Below are positions 32,001-43,747 of a DNA stretch of 64,000 nucleotides, piece after piece (the first letter of the stretch is position 1; every line of letters starts with the position of its first letter). The notes below the pieces were generated by a model. That model saw only the letters and a program-made list of their open reading frames with translations. It did not search any database and was not told the DNA's origin. The position numbers and the translations under genes are program-made. Origin of the DNA: Phanerodontia chrysosporium (taxonomy: Eukaryota > Basidiomycota > Agaricomycetes > Polyporales > Phanerochaetaceae). The stretch lies in NCBI GenBank assembly GCA_001910725.1, contig MJGA01000017.1, forward strand, positions 310,001 through 374,000, read 5' to 3'.

Positions 32001-32286
32001 AGATCGACCGGAAGGTCAGCGCAGGATCCCCGTCGTCGCGCATGTCAATCAGGAAGTTCGAGACATCTTGGCCGTTGCGGATGACAGGTTCGCCATTCAC
32101 GAGCAGCGCGTCATCTCCGTACGGGAGGTCGTCGACGAGGGATCCTTCCTTGCTGCTCAACTCCGCTTTGTGCACAACAGCGTCGCCATCGTGCTCGTTA
32201 ATGGCTTTTTCGTCCAGTTCGCCGATGGAGTCGTGAATAGCAGAGAGGCCAGAGAGGCCGCCATTATGCCGGACATACGGGGCCAA
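29036..32286 (-). CDS. OPT-family oligopeptide transporter
   Basis: Proton-coupled uptake of small peptides or related ligands across the plasma membrane; about 750 residues over a dozen short exons. Visible family features include an acidic cytosolic N-terminus, the NPG element (FINPGDF), multiple hydrophobic segments (TVFAGLGAAM, VFLLLLVYSAGNAWA, ILLPVIFTYMQWLSAG) and the C-terminal QVMIFLLSFAVFGAS. The N-terminal ATG is not fixed; the first exon reaches at least 32286. Near 29183 the expected ending (SRPFPAWAGNP... to a TGA at 29097-29099) is in another frame. The observed frame would run on to 29036 with an unrelated tail. One extra G in the GG at that point restores the normal end. Confidence 0.85.
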
Positions 32287-33110
32287 AGTGCAGCTCGCCT
32301 TGCAAATAGGGAGACAGCCACTTATAGAGTATCCCGCATAGCGTCAAGCCTAGAAGTGATATGGAAAATCAGTATGTCGTGCTTGGCTTCAGGATGATTC
32401 TGATTCGCGTGCACTCACGACGGCACCGGGCCCCCGAGAAGAGATGGTGTAATGGCCTTCTGCTGGGATTGCGCATGTTGAGGTGCTAGACGGCGATGGC
32501 AAAGCCGCGGCGCGCAGGGGAGCACATGGACGTGGTGCCGCAAGCGCCATCAGCGGAGTTCGTGCTTATGTTCTCGGAGATCGGCCCGCCGACACACTGG
32601 ATGATCCGTTGCCAACATCACAGCAGTCTATTCAGCTGTGCGTCGCAAATGTACGACTCAGTAGTGGAGGCTGCTTCAAAGCTTGCGGAATGGCTGGTCA
32701 GAGCATGGAGGCGTCTGTTCAGTGTTGCATTTACGAGTGAGTAAGAGGTGATTCAAAGACAGGGATGAATGTCGCTGACGCGGTCATGTGACCGATAATT
32801 ACGCTTTAACGCATCGCGTCTCATCGCAGTTACCTTCGCAGATCGAGTGATAGTAAGGAAATGAAGGCGCAGTGCGTACAGTGCTTGATATGCAGAATGA
32901 CAACAAGGAGTCAGAAGGACAATAGTGCGCGTTTACCTCAGTATCGCATTAGGTTACTAACGAGGACTAAATGTAGCTCTCGGTGGTCACTCGAAGACCT
33001 CGTAATTTCGATGAAGCTATTACATGTAGCTACTAGATATTCAACTGCTCGATAATAATAGCTCCATCGCATCACGACTAGATCGTATCAACAGCATCGC
33101 TCGCTGACAC
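32287..33110. other. Intergenic region between OPT and NRPS-like genes
   Basis: The upstream side of the OPT gene may include a small 5' exon that I could not place. Otherwise no supported feature. Confidence 0.45.
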
Positions 33111-36100
33111 TCAAACCACAACGAAACCCTTCGCCTTCCAGAAGCGCACCCAAGCACGAGCATGATCCTCCGTCATGGGTTGGAACTCGCGCATAGAGGG
33201 ACTGGAGCGAAGGAGCGCTGCCGTCTCAAAATCGAGGCCCAAGGGTCCCTCAGGATGAGCAGCCTCGGCGCCACCACTGGCACTAGCAGGGCGACCGAGG
33301 GCGCGGAAGAAGTCCATGAGCTTCAGAGCCGGCTAGAAGAGCGAAGAGAAGCAAGATGAGCATGGGCACGAGGGCAACAAGTTGATAGCTTACGATCTGA
33401 ACGAGGTCGTCCGCAGAGGGGTTCTTCGCACGCTCCTCCAACTTCGCGACCCACTCTTCAGGAGGCACGACAGGGATACGCCCGCCGAGCTCCTCGCGCA
33501 GGCCGCGCAGTATAACGTCCCACGTCGTTGGGCGTGGGTGCACGACGTTTACAAGCGCGGGAAGCTCTTCCACCGCAAGCACCCAGTCGACATACGCCTC
33601 TCCGACGGCGTCGAGCGGGATCCAGTTGACGGGCTGCACAACACTGTCAGATCGAGATGAGCCTGGTTCTGAATATCAATGTACGTACGCCGCTAAGCCC
33701 GGGGAGGCAGCCGAGGGCAACACTCGTTTTGGTCAAGATGGGCATCCACTCGGTCGTGCCCCACGCGCCGGTCGCTTTCGGCCCGCAGGCCTGGCCCATA
33801 CGGACGGCGGTGGCGTGGACGCCCTTCTCCCTCGCGGCGCTCAGGATCTGTCGCGGGCAGCTACATCAGAAGCAGAGCCCGCACAGCGACCACATGTACT
33901 CACATGCTCGACCACGTACTTGGACGCAGCGTAGCCCTGTCCGGCGGCGACCTCGGGGTCTGGCAGGAGGTGCTCGGGGACGGGGCCCCTCGCGGCACCC
34001 CACCCGTTGGCAATGCCAATGGAAGACGTGACGAGCAGACGGACAGGACGGTCCGCTGCCGCTGCAATTTCGACGAGCTTTCGCACGCCGGCGATTTGGT
34101 CTTCGAACGACTGGAGCGCGAGGTTGAAGTTTACAGTCCAGGCGTTGTGGATGACGTGGGTCACAGACGCAAGTATCTGCCGCAAAAGCGCAGATCAGCG
34201 AACGCACAATACGATAATCGGCCTGGTGTACACACCTCCTCGTACTGCGCCTGGTCTAGCCCAAAGCGCTCACGCGTGACCTCACCAGCGAGCGAGACAA
34301 GCCGCGGGTCGTCCAGCGCGTCCTCGGGGAGCCCACGCTCGTGGAACGCAGCTTTCTCGCGCTGACGCGGGTCGCCAGACGGGCGGTTGAGCGTGTATAT
34401 GCGGCCGACACGCGACTCGGCAAGGAGGTACGCCAGGATGTGGGAGCCGATGTTGCCCGTCGATCCCGTGAGGAGCACGACCGGCGCTGTGCCGCGCGCG
34501 ACACCCTTGCCGGCACGCGCGGTGGGCAGGTTCGCAGTGTATTTCGCGATCATCGCGCGCACGGCGTCGACGGGGTTGCGTGTGCCGGCCTGCTCGCCGG
34601 CAGACGGGTCGACGGTCGCCTCGAGCGCGCCAGCGAGCTGCACGATGGTCGGGTGCTCGAAGATAAGGTTCGCGGAGACACGCTGGACGGCTTGGCGCAC
34701 GCGCATGCTGTCAGAAGTGCGCATAGCCCGATGATGCGGTTGCGGAAGAAGGTGGCGCTGAGGCTGAGTGGAGATGTCAGCATCGCCAGTTATACTTCAG
34801 GGGTGAACACTTGCCTGTCAAAGCCCTGTTGGAAGAGATCAACCTCAGGCGCGATGGACTTTCCGTGCGAGACCAGGCTAGTAGCCTGCTCACTCAACCA
34901 AGGCTGCAGGCCATGGCAGTCCAGGAGTCCGGCGGGGAATACCCTGGTTATTAGTGCTCTTTGCAATCGTCTCATAACTGCAGCATGAAGTCAGCATCCA
35001 CAGCCGGTCAAAGAGTTCATGAAGAAACTCACAGCTGCTCGATCTCGTCCTTGTAGAATGCCAAAGCCTGCTTGCGGATGATGGTGCCTTTCGCAGCGCG
35101 TGGTAGGGGCTTGTCAGGGTCAGTGACAAGGATCATCTCCTTGAAGATCTTCGCGAAGGCAGGGGCGAGCGCGTTGGCCTCCTCGATTCGTGGCCAGATC
35201 TTGTTTCGGAATGCAGCGAGCGCACGCTCGTCGTTCGGGTCAATCGCGTGTGCAGGCTGCGGCTCGACGAGGATGCCGGGCTGCTCGCGCTCTCGGCCGA
35301 ACATCACACAGCCGAGCACGAGCGGGCTGGCGGTAATGTACGACTCCTGCGGGATGGGCACGATCTTCTCGCCTGAATCACGAGTCAGGCTCTGACTTTA
35401 CAGGAATGAGATGCCTATATGCGTACCATTGCTTAAGGTGATCACGTCGTCCTTGCGACCAACACTGCAGGGCATGTGGGTGGTCCACCCGAAACTAAGT
35501 GATAGGCGACATACATCTTCCAAAGGCCTGGCTTGGTAGGGTGCGGCTCGAACAGGTCTGAGGTTGCGTACGCCTTCTGCCCAGGCACATTGTGTACAGC
35601 GATTTCATAGTTCTCGGTTTCCTAGTCTCGTATATGAGGATAGTGACTAGGTAGAGAACAGTTATGGACACTCACCTGGACGATGAGCTCATATGTGCCA
35701 TCACCAAGCGGGTCCCACTTCACGTTGGGGGCGTTGGGCGGGACGCGCATGTAAGCCCAATCGGGATCTGGCCCAGTGCTCGGAGTCGGGATGTCGTCCC
35801 AGACCATGCCAGGGTTACCGAACTCGGTACCGCCGTAACCGCTCATGAGGCGCACTCCTTGCTGAACGAGCTTGTCACCGGTGCTCTGAGCAAGGGGGCC
35901 TCCACCGAAAATCTGTTCGAGATGAGCACAAGTAGACAGCGCATCGTGCTGAGATAGAAACTGACCACGACACTGAGCGTCTTTAAGTATTCAACTATCT
36001 CAGGGTTGTGCGACCATGCCTGCCAGCCAATTGTCAGTGCTGTACAAAGCTAGTTGAGAGGGGTCGAAGCCTACCTCAACGTAAGAGGGAAGTGCGATAA

Positions 36101-37060
36101 TTGCGTTACACTTCGCGGCCTTCGAGACTTCGTACACGTTCTGCGCATGCGCGACGACGGGCGGTGCGGGCCACTGAGGAGTATACACCACGACTCCGGC
36201 GCCACGTGCGAGCGGGTGGACTAATTGGAGCATGCAGCCCATGGCGTGGAAACTGGGCAGACCCATTGCGCCATAGCGAATACTGCCGAACTTACCAAAG
36301 AAGTCTACGTGGAACGGCCACGTGAGTATTAAACAGACCAGATGGCGAGGGATATAAACGAACCACCGCGGATCCACTGGAACAAGCGACGGTATGAGAA
36401 GGGTACCGATTTAGGATAGCCAGTCGAGCCAGAGGAGTGAATGTACAGAGCAGGCGCACTCATGTCGACCGGCGTGGCGCGAGGCGGATACGGTGCGACT
36501 CCTGTCTTGGCGTCGCCGCCAAGCTTGGGGAATACCTCAGGCAAGTCGGGAAGCTCGTCGATGCGAAGCTTGACGCCCTTGGCCTGCATCTCCTGCGTGA
36601 CTTGCTGCACAAGTTCAGAGGTCGGTGCGTGCGCCATGATGCGCTTGCACTTGACCGTCTCGAGCATATGGCACACGCCCTGCGGCGAGTTACGCGGAGA
36701 CATCGGGTATGGCTGTGCATGACCGTTAGACTCCAGAGGGTCAAGAAAGGGCTTTGCACGTACCACAAGGCCGGCACGCATTATACCGAGCAGAACGGCG
36801 TTGTACAGGACCGTGTCGGTGTGGATGAGTATGGCAACGACCTCGCCTTCAGTGCCCTCGGCACGGTTTGGGCGCAGACGGTGCGCAATGCGATGGCTCG
36901 CGTCTGCCATGTCACGGAATGTGAGTTCGACGAGTGCGTCTGGAGTGTCCTTGGAGAGGAACATGAACCATGGCTTGTCTGCATTGTGAGTAGCGTGGAA
37001 GTCGACGATATCAGTGACGGTAGGCAAAGTGCCGTCTAGAGGCGGCAGGTGCGTTTCCAT
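33111..37060 (-). CDS. NRPS-like carboxylate reductase (A-T-R)
   Basis: Activates a carboxylic acid with ATP, loads it on a phosphopantetheine arm and releases it by reduction, usually as an aldehyde. Starts at ATG 37060 (METHLPPLDG) and ends at 33111; about 1,080 residues over many short exons. The adenylation domain carries the P-loop-like motif HSSGSTGYPKSV. The T domain has DLFQQGFDSL, whose Ser codon is split by a GC-AG intron (34814-34764). The reductase domain has the Rossmann motif GSTGNIGSH and the YxxxK pair (YAASK). The fusion suits fungal aryl/aminoadipate-type reductases; without a condensation domain it does not make peptides. After the T-domain Ser the frame shifts by one at a GGG near 34736; one G restores it. 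Natural acid unknown. Confidence 0.85.
34764..34814 (-). other. GC-AG intron splitting the carrier Ser codon
   Basis: On the minus strand the exon ends GACAG and the intron starts GCAAGT, the strong donor context usual for GC introns. The acceptor is CACTCAG at 34764. Joining gives GAC-AGC-CTC, that is Asp-Ser-Leu of the phosphopantetheine site. Length 51 nt. Confidence 0.8.
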
Positions 37061-38440
37061 GCTGGGCGTTGTTGTGTCTTGAGGGTGGACGTGGCGGGCC
37101 TTAAGTACTGCGGCGCGAATCTCGGCTAGCCTCGGATGTACGCCGATGCATCTCCTTCAGGTTTCGAGACGAGCCCACGTCTGTGACGGTGTGACTTCTG
37201 GAGACCTGAACGCAATCAAGTTTAGATTACAACCACTCGTCTGGTAGCCTGCTCGGTTCAGCTTACCTCAGAACACATACACCAGTCTACACGTCGAAAA
37301 TACGCGACAATTGAGACAAAACACGGTCGGCAACATACAGCAAGAAAGCCATGAGGATCGTGGCCTCCAACCTGTATGATGGTACCGCCAATCCGTAGCG
37401 AGCATAGGCTCGTGCCGAACAGCCGCCCCGTGACGTGTGACGCCCTGAGTGGTGTAGTTGTGCCCGCGCACGGTGCGCGACATCGATGTACCCTCAGGCG
37501 ACGATTGGCCGTTGCGTGTCATGAGAAGATAGGCCTCGCTTCTCGCCCGAGCGCAGCGGATGCTCGGCTCTAACTTGCGAGGCCGCCCTGGGAGGCGCTG
37601 TCCCGCTTTGACGTCGTCGACGACACGCTGCAGGGCTGGCATCGCTGGACTTGATGAAGTTTGTATAGCCGACATTCTTCTGGAGCCGGAACGTCGCCTT
37701 GCAACCTCGTGCGGATCAGCCTTTGTCAGCATGATGACCAAACGTCGGTGCCGGGTCGACGTGTGAGACAATTGCTCGGTAGGCTGCGAGCGAAACTCTG
37801 GAGCTCAAAGTGGCGGTGGGGGTGCGGCGACGGCTTGTAGTAAGTCTTGGTTGGGTGGCTGAGCCGTGTACAGCACTCTTCCGACACGGACACCGAAATG
37901 ATGAGACGAAACGGAGATATTCTTCGACATCCTGTCACACATACTCGAGGATGTTATAGTCAAAAGCGAGGAATACCTCGAATATCTTCAATCAACCGAG
38001 ATTGCAACCTGATTGCAGAGCATGTACTGGTCTGTACTGGTGAATTGAACTTGTTGACTCATACGACATAGTCGTTGCTACCGTCTTGCAGTCTCAGCGA
38101 CGCAATCCCTTCGTGCACAGCGTACAATGTAAAATGAGTACATCATGTAACTTTACCCACGAGTGCGTGAACCGGCGATACTCACATGGTAGTGGTCTGT
38201 GGAACTATGGGACTTTCCTACCGCGTGCCCTCTCTAGAGATGTCTTGTGAACAGAGTAATATGGTCACTCTTTACTCGTGGCGCGTTTTCTGGTAAACCC
38301 ACTCTAAGCAAGGCAAGCACATGAGCGGGAGGTTGTGGTCGTGGTGGGTCACGCCACCGCGAAAGTTGTCGGACTTGTCGAACCTCAACGGCTCAGCTGT
38401 AGCATTCCTTTACATACATTTTCAGCTGAAGCAATTTCGC
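37061..38440. other. Intergenic region without recognisable gene
   Basis: Includes the upstream side of the NRPS-like gene. A long minus-strand open frame at 37268-37771 has no recognisable domain and an arginine/serine-rich composition expected of chance reading frames here. Confidence 0.5.
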
Positions 38441-38511
38441 GCATTAATGGGGTAGTGGTAACCTGGGTCGTTGCCATCGACCCGCCGGGGGTTCGATTCC
38501 CCCTTAATGCA
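38441..38511 (+). tRNA. tRNA-Gly(GCC)
   Basis: 71 nt, no intron. The acceptor stem GCATTAA/TTAATGC is perfect, with discriminator A. D arm GGGT-AGTGGTA-ACCT. Anticodon stem GGTCG/CGACC with loop TTGCCAT (anticodon GCC). A four-base variable loop. T stem GGGGG/CCCCC with loop TTCGATT. The B box GGTTCGATTCC is consensus. A T6 run at 38521-38526 is a good Pol III terminator. Confidence 0.95.
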
Positions 38512-38895
38512 TTTTGCTTCTTTTTTCCTTTCTCCATTTTCTGTACATAGTGAAGCTCCGGCTGTACAGACCCAAGACCAAACATCAAATTCCTTATTAT
38601 CCAGCCACTTGAAACGTAAATCTAATGGGGCTTGTAAGACATGAAACATGCAATTCTTACATCTCCTTTGACGTGAATTACCAGGATGATACCCGGCCTC
38701 GAGAGACTCAGTTCGACCACGGAGTACGACCTGTGACCAAATGTAAGGTGCGCTAAGACTTCCGTAGATTTCTATGAGGTATAATCTACAAACGCGATAC
38801 TCGTACAAAGATATGTCCATGAAGTACGGAACACGAGCACAATCAGCTTGAAGCCATAAAGACATCTATATATGGGGTCGATAACCTCGTTGCGA
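38512..38895. other. Intergenic region after the tRNA
   Basis: T6 terminator at 38521-38526, then no recognisable feature up to the end of the protease-inhibitor gene. Confidence 0.5.
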
Positions 38896-39892
38896 TCAGA
38901 CCCCGGTCAATGGCACGATTTTCCACAGTTCCTCCTCGCGGATCTGGCCAGACATCGGCGCGACAGCAATCTGTAGATGCAGAATCATCAGCACATGCCC
39001 TCCTAGCGGGAGAAAACAGCGTACCGGCCCGTCGTTACCCTGTCTTACCCAGCCAGCACCACCGGTCGCCCATTCGATGCTGCCGTGGTCGTCAGTGCTA
39101 TTTGCGCCACTACCGGCGGTAGTGCTTACGTGAATACTAGCTCGCGCTCGCGCTCGCGACCCTTGGGGCCCGCCACGACGTGCGGGCGAAGCTCCCACTC
39201 TTCAACGGCTTCCGCAGACGCATGCGACTCGTACGCGAGCAGCAGGCCGTCGCGGATGCCAGTCGGTGCGCCGCACATTTTGATCGTGTACCGACCGTTA
39301 GGGAGCCGCTCCAGGAGCCACTGCACATGCTATCAGCGACGATGCTTGTGGGGTGCCGGACCAGCGGACGTACCTCCGGCTTCTCGTTGGAGACCGCATA
39401 GACCTTGCGTCCGCGTGCACTCTTCTTGCGCCGCGCGAGGCTCGGCAGGTCGCGCGCGAAGCGCACGCTGTCCGAGCTGTCCTCGTCTGAACTGTCGCTT
39501 GAGCCGACGCCTGAGTCGGCAACGAGCGGTGGAGTGCCACCCTCAGAGACGGGCGACAGCGAACGGTCGCCGTCGCTCTCCGCGCCAGGCGACGCAGACG
39601 GAAGCAAGCGCCACGGGATTGGAGAGTCCTCGTCCAGCTGCTCGAGGAAAGCCCAATCGTCGGCGCCGTCCGCGAAGTAGCTCACGGGCTGCCTCGTCGG
39701 AGCAAAGCTGGCCAGCGTGTCTTCGTCATCGCAGTCGTGCTCACCACCGCCTAGCCTAGGTAGCGACGGCTGTGCGGGCTTCACTGACTGCGAGGGGCGA
39801 GTGTCAAGCTGGCCTGCGTAGAAGACCTTGTTTCTGTGGGTATGCGACGCGATGAGGTAGTACCCTGTCGAAAGATCTGGGAGGGGAAGCAT
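38896..39892 (-). CDS. I66-type (cospin-like) protease inhibitor with acidic insertion
   Basis: Four exons (39892-39374, 39320-39130, 39079-39025, 38970-38896) with introns of 50-54 nt give 279 residues, exactly in frame. The N-terminal strand YYLIASHTHRNKVFYAGQL, the middle EWLLERLPNGRYTIKMCGAP, and the C-terminal TIEWATGGAGWVRQG plus IAVAP follow the pattern of basidiomycete I66 serine-protease inhibitors (beta-trefoil, usually about 150 aa). Between the first and second parts is an extra stretch of roughly 120 residues rich in Asp, Ser and Pro. No signal peptide, in keeping with the family's intracellular defence role. Inhibitory specificity cannot be read from the sequence. Confidence 0.65.
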
Positions 39893-40963
39893 GGTCGGAT
39901 GGCAATGCGAAGAAATGACGATGCTTCGTCCGAGAGGGAACTGAGGAGAGACGGAGACCGTTAACCATTCAGATATATATTATACGAACTGCCATACCCT
40001 TGTTTGGCTATACCATGACGCTGTCAGGTAAGAAGGAGAGTCGCTCGGTTGGACGCCTGATGCGCCGCGGCGCTCCATGCTACGAAGCCTCCCCATTGTC
40101 CCCACTACATCAGTGAAGCATTTTTATCCACAACACGTTGTTTACCGCAATGCAGCAGTGCAAGGTGGCCAGGCGGTACCAGGACTTCGCTGTAAATTTA
40201 ATAATGCTCGCACTTAGTGTCTGAGAGAACTAAGTGTCGCCAAGTCAACGAACCTTGGTGTCTCCTAGACTAAACTGAGCTAGCTAAGGTTCGTGCATTG
40301 CGGAGGTAAGTTTATTCCGGAGCGATGAGTATGATACCGAAAGCGAAGGGTGTACATCCTCTGGGGAATAGCCATGTCCATAACGACGCCCGAGCGGCGC
40401 GCCCTTTACGGAAAGGCAATGTTGATACATAGCGCCTGCCTCCCCACAGGTTCATATGGCGCTTTGCAGCACGAGGTGACAAGAAGACTTCCGATGATAT
40501 TCGATGCAGAACGAGATAAGACCTTGCTTGCAAGGGACACGCGATATCGCCTATGGATTCTCGTGTAACCTGGCGTACCAGATTGCCCGGTTCGCCTCAG
40601 ACTGCTGGGAGATCATGCAACCTTAGCCTAATAAAAGTTGATGAAATCCATGTCAAAGCTCACCTTCAATGACGGTGAGCAAGTGTCCTTTCCAACGGTA
40701 ATTGCGGTATACGAGAACACGACGCCCCATCAAGGATCCCTGCCATTGTCAGCACGAAGCCTGCATCCAGAGAAGCCTGTCGGGACTCCCCAACAAATCA
40801 TAGCACCCCAAACATGCTATAACGCCAGTCTTCTCTGCAAAATAGCGAGGAGAAAGACAGTGACGTGGGGGTATAGTGTGCTACTAAGCTGCGCTAACGC
40901 CTGCATACAATGAGCTAGAGTGCGAAGCACGACATCGTGGAGATTACCTGCACGCGGCTTGTT
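39893..40963. other. Intergenic region
   Basis: No supported gene. Open frames at 40350-40568 and 40638-40913 lack domains. Confidence 0.5.
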
Positions 40964-41302
40964 TCAGTTATCCTTCTTCTCGTCCGCACCCTGCCTTCCA
41001 TCCTGCTCGCTTGTATCAGCAACGGCGCCCGTCTGGGCTGTGTGCGATTGGTCGCTGCCGCCAGCAGTCTCCAGACCTCCGAGCATCCTATCCAGGTTCC
41101 CGATGATGTCGTCTAGCCGACTCTCGACCCCACGCGCGACGCCGTCTGCGGTCTCCAACCGCCGAAGGAGCTCCTGCAGCTCCGGGCCTTCAATATCGCC
41201 CTCCTCGCCGCCACCCGACTGCGCGAGGAGCGATGTCAAGAGGGCGATGTCGTCGTCAAGCGTACTCTGGGCTGCTGAGCTTGTTTTAGAGGTACCGTTC
41301 AT
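40964..41302 (-). CDS. Small acidic coiled-coil protein, 112 aa
   Basis: Single exon, ATG 41302 to TAA 40964. The product is acidic and Gln/Glu/Asp-rich. Two heptad-like helices are visible, around LDDDIALLTSLLAQ and LQELLRRLETADGVARGVES into LDDIIGNLDRMLGGLE. A disordered acidic tail (ADTSEQDGRQGADEKKDN) follows. No signal peptide or membrane segment. It looks like a conserved subunit of a larger complex, but I do not recognise the family. A TCACGTGA octamer lies 144 bp upstream. Confidence 0.7.
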   Translation of the reverse strand: MNGTSKTSSAAQSTLDDDIALLTSLLAQSGGGEEGDIEGPELQELLRRLETADGVARGVESRLDDIIGNLDRMLGGLETAGGSDQSHTAQTGAVADTSEQDGRQGADEKKDN

Positions 41303-41759
41303 CGGTGTCTTTAGGAAGTGACAGGTTCAGAAAGTTAAAAAGTGGTTTTGCGATGGGAGAGCGAGATTCAGCAAGGCCTCGTCAGGGAGCGGGATGACGG
41401 CAAGCAAAAGATAAGATTAGATCCTCTTTGTTGATTGAATGTCCATCACGTGAGCGTATCTCGAGAATCTCAGCGGCGAGTCGCGCTTTTCCACTCGTCT
41501 TGACTTCTTGCCGCCATTACGCAAGTGCATGATGTCCATCTACAAGCCGTGCCATCACGCTGTGCTCGTGCTCATGCCTTGAAGTGTTGAATTATCATTG
41601 CTACGACCAGAACCCAGCCTTTGCCAGGAGAGGAGGTCAGTCGAGACTCTTTGATCACTTACAAGCAGCTACAACACCGCCCGGGGCGAAGCAACGGAAG
41701 GTCAATACTGTAGGACCCATGTTTGCAATGATACAGCTTGGCAAGCGACTCTGTGCTCC
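41303..41759. other. Intergenic region with TCACGTGA box
   Basis: Upstream region of the 112-aa gene; the octamer is at 41446-41453. Nothing else recognised. Confidence 0.5.
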
Positions 41760-42899
41760 TTATGCTACTTCCTCATCCGGAACCAGAGCTATTCTCGCAT
41801 GCAGCTTCCCCGCCCTCATCTCGTCCAGTACCTGCTTGCATTGACTCATCGGCCGCGTCTCGACCTTCGGGCGAAGCTTCCCGTCCGCAATGGCCTGCAA
41901 AATCTCTGCGAGCTCTGCAGGCGTGCCGCCGAGGCTCGTGCGGAGCGCGGCCTCCTTGAGCATGAACATGAACTGCGAGTACACGAGCGTCTTCGAGCCC
42001 AGGCCGACGACGTGGAGCGTTCCCCCGGGACGCAGCGCTGCGTAGCACGCGTCGAAGGTCGCCTGGATGCCGACGAAGTCGAATGCAAAGTCGACCGCGA
42101 GGTTGTGTGCGGCGAGGAGCCCTGGAGCTCTGCGGGCGGGACGGCGTGGTCGGCACCAGCTTCGCGCGCGTCCTCGAGCGCGCCGGGCCGCAGGTCGCAC
42201 GCGATGACGGTGCGCGCGCCGAGGCAGTGCTTCGCGACTGCGACGCCGTTGAGTCCAAGCCCGCCGATGCCCATGCAGAGCACGGTGTGCTCCGCGCGCA
42301 CGCCGCTGACGGTCTTCATTGCGTGGTACGGCGTGGCGATTGCGTCGGTCGCTGCGGAGGCCGCGGCGGGCGGGACGCGGTCGGGGCCAGCTGGGACAGG
42401 GACGACGCACGAGGCGTGTACCTTGATGTATGCCGCCCAGGAGCCGTCGAATGAGAGTCCATGGAAGCCAGCGTACTTGGGACAAAGGTAGGCCTTGCCC
42501 TCGCCGCAGCTGATGCAGGTCGACTTATAGCAGGGGTACCCGCCCCATACGGCGACGTAGTCTCCCACCTGATAGTTGGGATAAACTGACTGGACGTCCG
42601 GACCGAGCTCTGCGATGATGCCTGCGTAATCGTGGGTCAGATACGGGAATCATATCAGCGGCAAGCTCGACTCACCAGCAGTCTCGTGGCCTAGCGTGAA
42701 GGTGATGCGCGGGTAATCGTTTCATAGGACTCGCCGGGGTGAGGAGGCCTATGTCGCTGTGGCATACCCCGGCGGCGAGCACCTTGATGAGTACTTCGTT
42801 GGCGGCTGGAGTGGGTACGGGAAGCCTCTCAGGGACGGGATTGAGCTCAGTGGGCACGCGGCGGTACGCGATCATCGTCTTGGGTATGGCGGACGGCAT
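41760..42899 (-). CDS. Zinc-dependent alcohol dehydrogenase (MDR family)
   Basis: Oxidises alcohols or reduces aldehydes with NAD(P). ATG 42899, with a TATAAAG box 59 bp upstream. The catalytic-zinc ligand region is GVCHSD, then TLGHE. The structural-zinc loop is seen in CYKSTCISCGEGKAYLC, with an extra spacing. The cofactor motif is GIGGLGLNG. An intron with donor GTGAGT separates LGHETAG from IIAELGP. About 350 residues. Three frame breaks (two near 42720, one near 42130) are each cured by one extra G. If these are assembly errors the enzyme is complete. Proximity to an NRPS-like reductase, which releases aldehydes, makes joint action thinkable but unproven. Confidence 0.8.
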
Positions 42900-43398
42900 G
42901 GTGGATGCTGATGCAGATTACGAAGTGGATATGCGTCTTGCATAGTGCAGGGCTGGCCTTTATACCCACTATGCGCGATAAGTTCAGTTTCACACGCCTC
43001 TGCATGAATTGAGCAGGGCCGAGCCAGGAAGGCTTTCGTCCTTACGAGATGAGCGAGAATATCGGGAAGCAATGATATCTCAACGCCGTCCAGCCCGTGC
43101 TGGGGTATGCTGTGGCTGGGGTATTGGGGATACAAGGTGCCAGCGTTCGGCTCTTCACGCCGTGTATAGACAGCGCGCATGCAGTTCATCAAGGCACGAC
43201 ACGTCCGAATCGACCTGCTACAACGCAGGGAATTATTATATCGCTTCACCGATAGCTAAAGTATGTCGGCCTACACGTAATATGTCCTACAAGGCAACCG
43301 GTGTGCTTACACTCGTCATACCGATATCCGAGTTCTGTGTCCGAGTCGGATTGTGCTGCTGCCAAGTCGGGGAAACCTCTTGCAGGACTACAATCTGC
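42900..43398. other. Intergenic region upstream of the dehydrogenase
   Basis: Holds the dehydrogenase TATA box (42958-42964, minus orientation). The rest is featureless up to the second tRNA copy. Confidence 0.5.
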
Positions 43399-43469
43399 GC
43401 ATTAATCGGGTAGTGGTAACCTGGGTCGTTGCCATCGACCCGCCGGGGGTTCGATTGCCCCTTAATGCA
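43399..43469 (+). tRNA. tRNA-Gly(GCC)-like copy, probably defective
   Basis: 71 nt, identical to 38441-38511 except at two bases as read. Position 9 is C instead of G. The first base of the 3' T-stem strand is G instead of C, giving a G-G mismatch at the normally invariant 53-61 pair. That base also lies in the B box (GGTTCGATTGC), so transcription as well as folding should suffer. Only a T4 run follows (43474-43477). Probably a tRNA pseudogene. Confidence 0.85.
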
Positions 43470-43747
43470 TCGCTTTTGAGTCGGGTCTATCGAAGACTCT
43501 GTTTTGCTCCGCAAATAAGTTACTGGTGTAGCAGTGCAGCTGAGGCTACAGCTTATGTTTGAGTACATGGAGTTTCCCTTTTTCTATTATCTGTACGGCA
43601 CTATCCATGAGCGTACTTCAGTCAAGTACAGCCGTTCATCATGGCATGCCGATGATCAAATTCCTACTTCAGTTACGGCATAGCTATTTGTGGAGCATAA
43701 GGCTCCACTACCAGGCACCAACTGAGATTACCTGCTACTCAATATAT

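Noticed and set aside
38385..38865. Minus-strand open frames over the tRNA with an RGNRTPGGSMATTQ-like peptide
   Set aside because: This is the antisense translation of the tRNA-Gly gene; the same spurious peptide appears at the second copy (43287-43568).
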